NCBI GenBank assembly: GCA_028564675.1
Contig: JAOVVO010000222.1
Location: 1 to 64,000, forward strand
Reading direction: 5' to 3'
Origin: Onchocerca lupi
Lineage: Eukaryota > Nematoda > Chromadorea > Rhabditida > Onchocercidae
DNA length: 64,000 nucleotides
Below are positions 38,222 to 49,875 of the stretch, piece after piece. The notes under the pieces were generated by a model, which was not told the origin of the DNA, searched no databases, and saw nothing but the letters and a program-made list of their open reading frames with translations. The translations under genes and the position numbers were made by a program. Each line of letters begins with the position of its first letter. The first letter of the stretch is position 1.

Positions 38222-39182
38222 CTATGCAAAAACATAAGATCCAGTAGTAATACCCAAAATAACAGCTGTGCCAAACCAAACCGAATAAGACATGAATATT
38301 AGCATGAGTAGATAATTGGTGATAAGTTGTATCATAAATAAACCTATTTGGAACATTTGATGGTAGACGATCTTCATAAATCTGTAATGAAATTTAAATT
38401 TGAGAAAAAAGACAAAGTTTTTAATATTTTTATTTTAATAAAAGTTGTTTTAAATTTCACGTCTTATTAGGTGTAATTTTAACATCAGTCAAAAGAACTC
38501 TGAAATTATTCATACTTTGTTATATACTTATCTAATGAATTTATTTGCTCACAGTACTTATTACTTTCAAATATTTGCTTAATTTACATATTATGCAAGA
38601 GTAAATAGATTAACTTACGTTGTATCATCTGTTGTTAACAACGATTTTGTAGATGATTTTGAATCGAATTTTTTTCGTACCAGTTTGATTGCTTCAAGGA
38701 ATATTCCAAGCAGATAGATTCCAATACAACTGATGATCATTTCTGATAGAAGTAAATTTCCATTTTTATTTAATTGAAAAAATTGTTAATTTATCAAAAA
38801 CCCAAATCCATTGTTTATTATTTTAATGTTGAAGAATTGATTGATAACAATTCTTAGTTATCTATTATCATCGATTGAATTCATGACGGATTTACGGATT
38901 AGTTAATGCTGTACTTTCGAACACTTAATGAATTCGTTATTCAAATCAACAAAACGATCAATTTTTGAGTATTAAAAACGAGCATCTCTGTTGGAAAAAT
39001 CCTATCATTATCCTTAAAACTATAATGAATTAAGTTGATAGTGAATAGAAAAATGAGAATATTAAATAATAGATTTAATCCGTATATAACATTTTTTCTC
39101 ATTACTTACTCCATGTAGTATCGATTTTCCATGATTGAAATAATAGAATATCATCAACAGTAAAATGAAACCATGACCACAT
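38222..39182 (-). CDS. Ctr-type copper transporter
   Basis: High-affinity copper uptake channel family (SLC31), trimeric in the plasma or vesicle membrane. Three exons on the minus strand, 39182-39110, 38742-38619 and 38381-38222, join in phase to 118 residues. Each junction has a consensus GTAAGT donor. The protein starts MWSWFHFTVDDILLFQSW, like the conserved WFHF block before TM1. TM1 is MIISCIGIYLLGIFLEA. TM2 holds the MxxxM copper motif (M92-M96, LMLIFM) and TM3 the GxxxG packing motif (G109-G113). The Met- or His-rich extracellular N-terminus of many Ctr proteins is absent, unless an upstream exon exists behind the AG at 39200-39201; that AG could equally be a trans-splice acceptor. A minus-strand AATAAA at 38201-38196 gives a very short 3' UTR. 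The gene is tail-to-tail with the FBXW5-like gene. Confidence 0.85.
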
Positions 39183-39201
39183 CCTTGATCTTTTTTGGTC
39201 T

Positions 39202-40630
39202 GAAATTTTTATTTCAAATTCAAACTTTATTTTTAATTTGGAGTTATTTAGTGAATAAGTATGGAACATATCAATATTCAGAATTTAAATTTGAATGGTT
39301 CTGTTTTATACTTATTCATTGAATTTTTCATTGCAACGAAATTTGAATTTCAATTAAAAATACAAGTGCACAATATATACGAGTACAAATATATATATGC
39401 TTTTTGCTAAGTACTATTTTTGAACTAATTAAAATTATAACTCTAAAAAAAATTATCATGAGCAGTATTATCAGTTTCAACAATTTAATCTATTAATCGA
39501 TCTTTTTTTTAAAAAGTTGATTTTATCAGATAGAAAAGAAACAAAAAAAAATTCTTGGTTAATTGAAAGGATATTTTTTATCATAGCATATGTTTTATTT
39601 CAAGTTTTTTATGCCTTTATTTTCTTTTGCTAAATTTTATGAAAATCATCCCTTTAAATTTATAATTGAATCGAAATTTACTTCATAAAATCTATTTCTA
39701 AATTTATTACAAATTTATAATTGAATTGAAATCTTACTGCTAAATAATTGCTGATTAAAACGAACAGACTGGTCGATTGATTGACTGATTCGGTTATGAT
39801 TAGAAAGAATACTGATAAGGATGTGGATGCTACGTCGTATATTTGTATTCTTTTTTATACATCATCCATTCTATTTCTGTTCTTCCTTTTCGATTCTTTT
39901 AGTAGAAAAAAGAAAAAATCAAGCAGAATTTCCATTTTTTTTTCTTTCATAATTGATCATTAATTTCTGATAAGAATGTGAAGGATATGATACAGAGGGA
40001 CATCTGCATGATGCAGTTTCATTTGTTATCTAATTCCGTGTTTTGATTTTGTTATAAAATAGTGTAAATTTCGTGATGAAACAATTCCCCATGATATAAT
40101 TAATGAGCAAATTTATGATAATTTATAATATTAAATTAATATCTTCATGCTGTCTCGAACTATAACAGATATTAGAAAAAAAATTTCGCTATAATCATTT
40201 TTAAATGGATTCTGATTTTGTCTTATTACCATATTACTTTAATTGTCAGTTTTTTTTTTTTTAACATATGTTTACACTCTTTTTTTTTTTTTTTTTTTTG
40301 CTTTGAATATCTCAATTTGTCAATAATGTTAAAAGGACATAATTTAATTTTGGAATAATTCCGGCTCAATTTTGAATTATTAAATGATTGTCATGAGTTA
40401 GTATTTACTTGATTTTTCTTATTCATCACTGAATACTGCAAATTCGAGTGAGTTAAACACTTTCGAATGCATTAGTTCAGTTATCAGAAGATCTTGTGTT
40501 GTGATCTTTCCATGAAATAATTTTTTGCTATATTTTATACTTTTTTTTAAAATGATTACGGCGAAGTTATTCATTAGTAGTTCAACTCGTGTCTTTGATA
40601 CATAAGTTTCAATTTTGAATTATCGTTTTG
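39202..40630. other. intergenic, Ctr to THOC3 (divergent 5' ends)
   Basis: Shared upstream region of the minus-strand copper transporter and the plus-strand THOC3 gene. It is AT-rich with T tracts (40250-40300). One weak exon-like frame near 39781-39830 (KNTDKDVDATS) matches nothing, and no FBXW5 C-terminal blade could be found here. Confidence 0.45.
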
Positions 40631-43600
40631 ATGGAATTGAAAGGTAACATCACAATCTGCGACGAGATGGGTACACAAAGTCGGGAACAGTCGACAACAA
40701 CAGTACAACGCAAAAACGGATTATCATCATCATCATCGTCAACGTCATCAAAAATTCAAACATTTCCGGATGCTGTTTCACATTTCAAGAAAAATGACCG
40801 CGTTAAAACGTATGATATGCAGGTGTGCATATGAATTATTCAACTTTTCATCAAATATTTGACTTCTTTTATCTTGTCGTCATATAACTTAATGTTTTAT
40901 AAAATATTTAGCATCAATATTATAATAAAACATCCAGGAAGTTTAGAATTCGTATATGTTTTTGCTTTTTTTTAAATATTTAACATTATAATATCCGAAT
41001 GTTATTATAATGTTAAATATTTTAAAAATTAAAATTACTGATGACTGAAAGTTGCTTTATATTCTTAGTGCTACAAATGCAAAAATTTCAGGTACCACGA
41101 CCTCTTACTGTATCCTGGAACTGTGATGGTACTCGCCTTGCTGCAGGAGCCGAGAAAAGTGTATCAGTGATAACGTTTGATTCATCATTTCGAATCGTTA
41201 GCATTTATAATATATATTAGTAAAACAGAAAATAATACCATAAATTACTTATGTTTTACTGGTCTAATTATTATCTTTTTTACTTATTTTGAGATTTTTG
41301 TTATTTATTACATGTTTAGAACTTTCTTTCCATTTTTTTTCACTATTGACAGTTGGCATTTTTATATGAAATAGTTTACTTTAACGTGTTTATTGTAAAA
41401 TTTCTTTTTAAAAGAATATTTGTGGACAATAGAATATTTATTTAGAACTCAAAAATAGCAATAAAACATGGAGAAGAAATAACGTGAGGATGTCACTTAA
41501 AATGCTATTTCGAGGACGAAATAATTTTTCCTCAATTTCATATAATTAAATTTGCAATGGATTTAGCTAGAAATGAAGTTAAATGGCATTTCTTGCAGAA
41601 AACAATTTTCCGTGGCTTTGGTCACAATGAGCAAGTTGATCAAGTTGCTTTTCACCCATCAAATCCATACTTGCTAGCTTCAGCTAGTGCAGACAAATCT
41701 GTCCGACTGTGGGATATTCGACAAGCGCGAACACATACTCGATTAAATACCAAAGGTAAAATGCTTTTCTCATATCAGGAATTATATTTATCCATCCTAT
41801 AATTACTTTATCAAGCTTATTATGTTAGAGTTAATGGACATGAAATTGTAAGAGATATATTTGCTTTAGAAAAAAGAAATATTAAAATTTGTTTCATTTC
41901 AAAGAAAAGTTCTACAGTATCTTATTTGATGTCATAGAACAATATTTGTTCGCTTTATTTGCTAGGTCAGATAAGAGATCTGCATCCGCTACTATTGTGG
42001 ATTTATTTAGATCGTTCTTGTATAAATGGTAAAGAAATTACAGAAAGTTTTTGAATTTATTATATAATTCATAGATGAATATGAATCCTTTATCATCCTG
42101 TCATTTATAGCTCAGAATTTGAATGTGGCTTGGTCACCGTGTGGTACATATTTGGCATATGGAGACAAAGAAGATTCCTTAAGTATTCTCGATAGCCGAA
42201 ATTTGAAAACGATCAAAGTTGAATCGTTGAAAGATGAAGTGAATGAATTTGCATTTGACCCATCTGGGAAATATTTATTTGTGGCTATGGGAAGTGGTCA
42301 AGTCAATATTTTCTCGTGAGTCTTGAATATTTTTAAATTATAGTTATGCAGGGAGATTCGATTTTTTGGTGAAATGAAAAGGAAGTTATTTTAGCAGATT
42401 CATTCTCTCTATAATAATTACATTGTTTATTTAGGAATAATTCTCTTTATTATTTGTTTATATAACTTTACTAGTTGCATTGGATTACATCCTTGTTCTG
42501 TTTCCAAAAAATTTCGCAAACTTCGCTATTACGTTTCATGAACAAGATTGAATAACTAAATGGATATTTGGTCTTTTTCTAACTTTTCAAGATCAATTTC
42601 TGTGTCAAAGCAGATTTTTTACTGACATTCTTGATTGGATATTAAATTATAGGACACCAGATGTGACGCATCGGCGAACATTGCAAACACATCCCGCTCA
42701 GGCTACTTGCGTTTGTTTGGCCGTTTCACCAGATGGTCGACGTTTTGCTGTTGGTGCGTCAGATGCCGTCTGCTCAATTTGGGATGCCAATGAGCTGATC
42801 TGTGAATCAAATATGGGAAGGTTTGTTTTTTACTATAAATTTAAACTTATATGAAAAAAAATTTTTTTTTTACACTTTTATATTTGCATTACATATACTC
42901 AATAATTCTTTTTTTTTGGGAATTTTAAATTTCGGATTAGAATAAGTGAATGAATTGCTATGGTTTCTTGTGTTTTGTATACAACAGCTAATCAATTGTA
43001 TAATTTTTCTAGGATTAGAAATTTAAAGCCTGATATTATTATGACAGGACTCACATCCAATAGGTTGTCGTGATTTACACCGAATAGATTATCCTGAATG
43101 CTCTGTGTATTTTCTAAATAGCTTGTATTTTTTGTTTCATAATTTTGAGATGATTTGTATTTGTCTTTATCTGTATCTCTTTTTCTTCTTTTGCCCTTTT
43201 TTTCTTTTATTACTCTTAACAAATATCAGATTTTTTTTATCTAGAATCAAATATGGTTGCTGATTGAACGAATTATATTTTTATAGATTGGATTATCCTT
43301 TACGATCGATCTCGTTCAGTGCTGATAGTCAACTAATAGCCTGTGCAAGTGAAGATCATTTTATTGATATTTGTTGGGCAGAAAATGGTGCAAGGTTTCT
43401 TTCTTATTTTCATTTTGTTTGCTGGAATTACACAGAATCATAATTAGATATTTCCATGATTTCGCTACTTAATGAATATTTCCAATTTCGGTTCCAAAAT
43501 TTGATTTCTATTTTTTTTTTTTTTAGAGTGCACGAACTTCGAGTAAATGCTGAAACGTTTACGTGTGCCTGGCATCCGAGCATGTATCTGCTTGCGTACG

Positions 43601-43668
43601 CTTCAGCTCCATCGCTAGATAGTCGTGATCGAGAAGTTACAGTTAACATTTTTGGATTTACTATGTAA
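40631..43668 (+). CDS. thoc3: THO complex subunit 3 (THOC3/TEX1)
   Basis: WD40 subunit of the nuclear THO/TREX complex, which couples transcription to mRNA packaging and export. Exons: 40631-40822, 41092-41196, 41599-41755, 42111-42315, 42653-42820, 43287-43394, 43527-43668; all phases agree and give 358 residues, close to human THOC3 (351). After a 64-residue N-tail with a serine run, propeller repeats follow: LTVSWNCDGTRLAAGAEKSVSV, VDQVAFHPSNPYLLASASADKSVRLWD, LNVAWSPCGTYLAYGDKED, VNEFAFDPSGKYLF, CVCLAVSPDGRRFAVGASDAVCSIWD, RSISFSADSQLIACASEDHFIDI and TFTCAWHPSMYLLAYA. The HPSNP, SADKSVRLWD and ASEDHFIDI strings are diagnostic of THOC3. Two oddities are an optional in-frame 63-nt exon at 41966-42028 and a 20-bp inverted repeat in intron 1. 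Confidence 0.93.
40974..41022. repeat. perfect 20-bp inverted repeat in THOC3 intron 1
   Basis: AAATATTTAACATTATAATA (40974-40993) and its exact reverse complement (41003-41022) flank the 9-base loop TCCGAATGT. It is a strong hairpin in the pre-mRNA, 69 bases before the exon 2 start. Confidence 0.85.
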
Positions 43669-44305
43669 AAAAAAAGTATTAATGTGCAAAAAAACGATCA
43701 GACAAAGTGAAATTTATTAAGATAAAAGTTAAATTCTATTAAAAATGAATTGGATAGTAGGAAATGAAATTGTGCATGAAACCCACAGCACCTTGTCAAA
43801 TTTTTTAATCGAAATTTTTGATTTCCTCAGCATTCTGAAACAACTTTTACCATAGAAGACGCTACAAAATACTAATGGAGTCAACAATACGTCTATACCT
43901 CTATCATCTTTTGTTCGAAATAAGCCTTCTTACCCCAACTTTCTATTACTATTTATACGCTTATTTGTATAATATCACAGTTTACTTTGATCTCTCCGTT
44001 CATTTTTAATGTTTCTGCATCTATATAAAATGCGTTTTTGTCTGAATTAGTTTTGTTATAATTCTACAGTTTCAGTTCCACAGTTCACACTCAAGCAGAA
44101 AATCTTGACAACTTGCAAAAAAGATATTCTAGCAGGAATCTCCTCCGCCTTGTGCGAATTTCAGTTGTCTCGATTAGATAACAGTGTAAAGTATCTTCAC
44201 ATCTTCCATTACATCAAAATCACTGTCACACTACTAATTTGTTTGCCGATGTATAAGTCTGCTAGAATGAATTCCCATATGATAATTTAAATTGTATGAC
44301 ATAAA
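43669..44305. other. THOC3 3' flank, convergent with lin-28
   Basis: No coding feature is supported. ATTAAA at 43738-43743 may serve THOC3 polyadenylation. On the opposite strand, AATAAA (44311-44306) would give lin-28 a 3' UTR of about 1 kb. Confidence 0.35.
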
Positions 44306-45305
44306 TTTATTCAACTATCAACAGAAAAAATCGAAACTGTCTTGATAACATAATAATAAATCTTCCTGAGTTATAGCATAAAACAATTCAAACCTGAGAT
44401 ACAATGACACAGAAATAATACAGCATGAAAAGCTACATCCCGAGGTAATCAATCATAGATCACATATTTGCTAAGAAAGTGAGGTCACACGCAATTCCTG
44501 AATAATACTATGACAATAATTCCTGAGTAAGACTATAATAATAATGGTAATAAGACGATAATGTTTATAATAATCACTAGTGAAAAGTGGATTAATAAGG
44601 CTTGCATAATAAAGAGAAATTAAAAATGCAAGAATATAGCTGAGAGAAAGAGATTTAGATTTTCTATGATAAAAACAAGTTTGTGATGGGACATAAAGCT
44701 GAAAAACTGTTAACTACTACTTAGGCACTTATGAATGCGAATAAAATAAAAAAATACAGATCTAGCGGGCTGTTTAAGGTTCAATTTTTTTTTATAATTA
44801 AAAAAAGAAGTCAGGTGCAAATCTTTAAAAATAAAATTTAAGTTTTTTCTCGGGAGGTTATATATTTCAGATAATTAACCGCAATATCAAACCCATATTT
44901 TCCAATATAAAAACCATTAAAGTCTTAAGAGACGATAACAATATTAAAAAACTGTTTCAAGAAATAACTTTGTACTTCTAATTGAATGGCACTTCTATTA
45001 ATCTGAACGCTTAGCATAATGAGGTAAGATACGCAGAGATGAAAACGACATCGAGGTAAGCATATTTAAGTTTATGAATGTAATAGTTTTAAAAAATCTA
45101 ATTATAAATTTGGAATAAAAAGGACAAATTCGACCAAAGTAAGTTTACTAAAGTCTAAAATTTACTTCAACCGTTACGAAAGGTTAAAAGTGAGAAGTGA
45201 AAACAAGAGATCTTTAATCAACAATGACTATAAATCTTCTTTAATAACATACCTTCTCTACGATGTCGATTCGGAAAAAGTTCGAAAAACAATAAATTCA
45301 AAAAC
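44306..45305 (-). promoter_or_regulatory. probable lin-28 3' UTR with let-7/lin-4-like seed matches
   Basis: Read as lin-28 mRNA (minus strand), this flank has three TACCTC matches to the let-7 seed. Their plus-strand positions, as GAGGTA, are 44442-44447, 45021-45026 and 45053-45058; the one at 45020-45026 also has the A opposite miRNA base 1. It also has three CTCAGG matches to part of the lin-4 seed (plus-strand CCTGAG at 44365, 44393, 44522). lin-28 is a classic target of both miRNAs in Caenorhabditis. The UTR extent is inferred from an AATAAA at 44311-44306. Confidence 0.45.
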
Positions 45306-46488
45306 TCAACAATTACTCTCCTTATTGATACCTTCTTTACCGCTTGTGATTTCTTTTATTTTCGAATCAGTCTTTTCCTCTTTCGTTTTCGATTGTAGTT
45401 CTTCATTATTTTCTATTTTCGCATTTGTATTATTTGTTTCGGAGCCGTTCTTCTTCGCTTTATTACCATTCTTAAAGTTTATTTTTTGTGGACAATCAGC
45501 AACCAAATGATCGGTTGCATGACATCCATAGCATGCCTTCTCGGCCCCCACCGATGTTTTACACTTTGCTGCTGTATGATTCCCGTAATGACCACATTTG
45601 AAACATCTGCAATTTTTAATGAGAAAGATATAGTTTAAGATGCTGGAAAACCTCCAACAGTTTCTTGTGCATATTTTATGGAATTAAAAATCCTTTTTTC
45701 TCAGTCATTGATATAGCTTTCACACTCTTCTCATTCCATTCTATTTATGAAAAAAAAAGGTGCCGGTTACATACAGCAAGTCACACCGAAAATTCAAACA
45801 AAAAAACATCACTAGAAAAAGAAAAAGCTCATTTATGGAAATATTTACCCTTTGCAAAAATGCGCGAGTCATCAAGTTAGCAAAGAGCAAAGGCAAAGGC
45901 AGAGAATGTATTTAAAAATCCAAATACTTGTTACAGAAAGATGAGCGAAAGAGATAAACATGCGAATAGCTTGCTCAATTTTTAAAAAAGGACAAAAATA
46001 ATACAAACTGACAACCTTATAACATGTGACTTATACTTTCCAAGAGGCCTAATAGAACTTCCTTTCAATTTTCCACCAGGTTCTGCACTTACGACAGCTG
46101 TTGCTTCGTTGCCTTCTGGACGTTTTCGGATCACAAAACGAACACGTTCACCAGCATCCAGACTTCGGAAACCATCCATATTTAACTCAGACTATAATAG
46201 AAGAAAAGAATAACTGCATTTATAATTACAACCACATCTATCAACTTTTCAATATAAGATGCTGCTATTACCATAAGATCCGTTGAATTTTGCAAAGTAA
46301 TTTTGAAAACCATTTTAAAACCATTGAGAATCGTTTCAACCACTCTGAGAAACTTGATTGAAAATTTCACTTGCCTGATGGACAAATACATCCTCTCCAC
46401 CTTCGTCGGGTGTGATAAAACCATAACCTTTCAGAACATTGAACCATTTGCAGGTACCAATCTGCTCCGTTCCCTCTCCTTCACCCAT
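45306..46488 (-). CDS. lin-28: LIN-28 RNA-binding protein (cold-shock domain plus two CCHC knuckles)
   Basis: Heterochronic regulator that binds pre-let-7 and mRNAs and blocks let-7 maturation. Three minus-strand exons, 46488-46375, 46191-46037 and 45606-45306, join in phase to 189 residues. The cold-shock domain spans about 9-88, with CKWFNVLKGYGFITP (RNP1), EDVFVHQ (RNP2) and SELNMDGFRSLDAGERVRF, ending in GGKLKGSSIRPLGK. The first knuckle is CFKCGHYGNHTAAKC (C91; CX2CX5HX4C, the LIN-28 variant). The second is CYGCHATDHLVADC (CX2CX4HX4C). A Lys-, Asn- and Glu-rich tail follows. This combination is unique to LIN-28. The protein is somewhat shorter than C. elegans LIN-28 (about 227). Intron 1 uses a GC donor (CAG|GCAAGT). 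The ATG lies 12 bases behind a TTTTAG acceptor (46502-46501), a likely trans-splice site. Confidence 0.95.
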
Positions 46489-46501
46489 TGATGGCAAACA
46501 C

Positions 46502-49500
46502 TAAAAATAAAACTTTCTCTTGAAAAAGAAAGGAGAAACTTGATCATACAGAAAAAAAAAAAAGAAAAAAAGGCACAAATAACACGTCCACCAGAAGCAT
46601 ACCCAAACTACTACAAATCCCACTACCTATCCTCAAGTGAGCAACCGACCATGCTAGTTTTATTTGGTAAGATTATTTTTCTAATTGAATCACGATGACC
46701 GACCATAACTTCAACACAATGCAAATACTTCGATTCAAGCGAGTTTTTTGATCAGTGAGATTGAAAAAGTGAGATGAATCAATCAAGTTTTTAGCTGGTT
46801 ACAGAGTAGGATTGTTGAATTACCGAATTAAAGAGAAAGCATTGAATCATCGAACTTGAAAAATGAGCTACTTAAAAAAATGAACCAAAATTATGTTTCT
46901 GCAATAATAAAAGAAAGGGATTACTGTCGGAATTGTTAAATTACAATATCCAAGGTAATTGAATTGACGTATATTATAATTTAATAGTCGATAAATTATT
47001 AAGATCGATGAACTGGATTACTAGGAACTGAAGTAGCTGATTTATTTGATTATTGCGCTAGAAGATTCAAAAATTTGATTCTCTGAATTCAAAAATTAAG
47101 ATAATGAATTACTGAATTGGGAAAATTCGGTGGATTATTAAGTTATAGCGTTATTGTATTGCAATACTCGAATGAATTGATGAATTAAAATAATGAAGTA
47201 AATCAAAATTAATATATTCAAGAGGGAAAAATTGGCCTTATTTTTAGCATCATAATAAAATTTTTTTTAAAATTATATCGTTCAACTTGATTCACCTGTT
47301 CATTTGTAACAAAAGCATTATTTTAATAATAATGGATCAAATTATGTCAATTCTATCCGGCTGTTCTCTTACAATAATAATTCCCACAAAGATACACGAT
47401 GGTTGAAAATAGATCATTGTTTCACTTAAATTTTAGAAACACAAAATTTTTGCTAACAGAATTCGTAGGAATGTTCCGAATATTTCTGAAAAATTTTTGG
47501 AAAAAAATAAATCACTTCACAAAGATTGTATCACTTATCAAAATTTTTTGGTCATATCCTTGATTACATTCAGCAACTCATTTTCAAATATTAGTAATCA
47601 TTTCATTCAGTAATTCATTTCTATATATCAATAATCATTTCTTTTGAGTTGACATAAATTTCAACTTCATGTGAAATAACACAAGATTGTATGACCGATT
47701 TATTTGAAATTTTTCACAACATTTTCGCTATGCTTCGGAATTGCATAATTGCATTTTGCATCGATGTAAAGTTTTATAATATAACATTGTTACTGATAAT
47801 TATACAATCTTAGAAAATCGCAACATTACTTAAAATAATATTAGTATGTAATATTAATTAGTGCTAGATCATAGTAGAAAGATAATTTTTTTCCAGAAAA
47901 GTTTCTAATTAATCCTTTTATCCCCAGAATAACCTGAAAAAGAAATATTGATTTGAATGTTGATTGCTTCTTTGCAAACAAATTTTAGTAAAGTTTTGAT
48001 TGAAAAATTTTGACCACAACTTTTTAATCATGTCATTCGTATTTTCACGCTAAATGCAAACAATGTTCAAAGATTTTTGGAAAAAAAATGAATCAGAATT
48101 GCTTTAATTCCAAAATGGAAATAACTAATTAAGTAAAATTAAATTAATTGTTCCTATTATTTCAAAAATTCATAAAAATTTAACATGAAAATAAACAATG
48201 AATAAGGAAGGATAGTATGTAACAATTTAAAATTGAAATTTCTCGCAAATTTTGCTGAATCTTATTTGCAAATAATAATGAATTAAGCGAAAAATATTTA
48301 AATTTGCTGAATAATTGAAATTTGGATTTGCTAGCGAAGTTAGAAGTTTAAGGAAATTAAAATTTATTGAACATTTCAAAAAAAAATGAAGTTAACAAAA
48401 CATGTAAAAATTAAATTATCACTCTCAAGCACCAATAGTAAGCAAATAATTTTCAAAATACTAAATCTGTCTATTCATTGATGCAATCAATAAATATTTA
48501 CATCATTTTGAAAACTATTATCTATCACATGTAAAGGCGCAAATTGAAATCAGACAAATGCGCTGATTCGAGAATATCCCTATCTTACACTGTGTTACAC
48601 AAAAATTTGTTGAAATATTAAAAAATCGGAAAAGAATAGAAAATTATAATCGCTTATTTCAAGTTCTCTTTTAATTTCTCGTTTCCGGAAATATAAAATT
48701 CACTGAAATCAATTAATTTTATTTTTTTTTTTAATTTCATAATTTTTATTTGCGAAAATGCAAAATACACTTCTAATTTTTCCGGCTCGAGTGGATTGTT
48801 AATATTCATCGCTTCCTGAAATTATTTGCCACTGATAAATTATTTCCTTTCTTTTTTTTTCTTTTTTTATTAGATTTTATATTTCCCTTTTCTTCGTTAC
48901 AAATTCCTATTATTTTCAATTTTTATCCGAAAATTAAATACCAATCAAATTTGGAAAGAAGCACAAAAATGGTTGATAGATGAATGGATGATAAATAGTG
49001 ATCAGATGTTAAAAAAATCGCTTAATTTTTTTTTCGCACAAAAGTTAAATAAATAAAAGTTATTGATTTCGTTTTTGTTTTTGAAAATCAAAAAAAAAGA
49101 AAAAAAAAATTCAATGTTAACAAAACATATATGACTAGCAAAAAAAAGTGAGGATATTTACTAAGAATATTTACGCGAATGATGATGATGATGATGATGA
49201 TAATGATAGTAATGATGATGATAATGATGAGAAGCATCATCATTTTTTATCCGATTGCCCCGCTCCTCCTATCATATCGCTTCCTCAGATGATAATTATT
49301 TTTGCTACTATTTCACTCAACTTTTTATCATTTTATTTAATCTTTCCCTTCAGCAATCACTTCTTCCCTTCATTTTTTCTTTTTTTTTCATTCAAAAAGA
49401 TTCTTTTGCTCAATTAATATTTTAAATTATAAATTAAAGAATTAGATAGCTGATGGAATGATTGTTTTGATTGAAGAATTATAGATATATAAATTTTAAA

Positions 49501-49875
49501 GATATGAAATAAGTAAAGAATGAAATATTATCCTGTTGTCTCACCCGTTCCACTCATTATTTATCCAAACTTTTTTATAAGGAACTTCTACATTTAATAA
49601 ATTTTTCTCCTGGAAACTTTAATTTTAACCAGAATTTAAAAATTTTTTTATTTTTGTTTTTACAATTTTACACTCATTTTCTAAGAATTAAATGCTTATA
49701 AAGTTTCATCTTCTTAATATTATTAAAGATTAATAAAATAAGATGAGAAATTTCTATTTCCAATATTCACGGAATTTATTAAATCACGTTAAATTGAAAA
49801 TATCTCAAAATTTTAAATTCGGATATTTGCGTGTTTTTCGGAATTTTTTATTCAATTCTTTTAAGAATAATATTT
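46502..49875. other. intergenic, lin-28 upstream region
   Basis: About 3.4 kb of AT-rich sequence with no supported gene. It should contain the promoter of lin-28 (minus strand) and of the convertase gene (plus strand). Repeated GAATTG/AATTACTGAATT-like phrases occur between 46790 and 47190. A GAT microsatellite is at 49178-49232. Confidence 0.45.
49178..49232. repeat. GAT trinucleotide microsatellite
   Basis: Seven GAT-type triplets are followed by imperfect GAT/AAT/AGT triplets. The open frame through it encodes an Asp run but has no homologue or splice support, so I do not call it a gene. Confidence 0.8.

Noticed and set aside
41557..41598. Upstream extension of THOC3 exon 3 (MDLARNEVKWHFLQ)
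   Set aside because: In frame, but exon 2 ends in phase 0 and the only phase-compatible acceptor is TCTTGCAG at 41591-41598.
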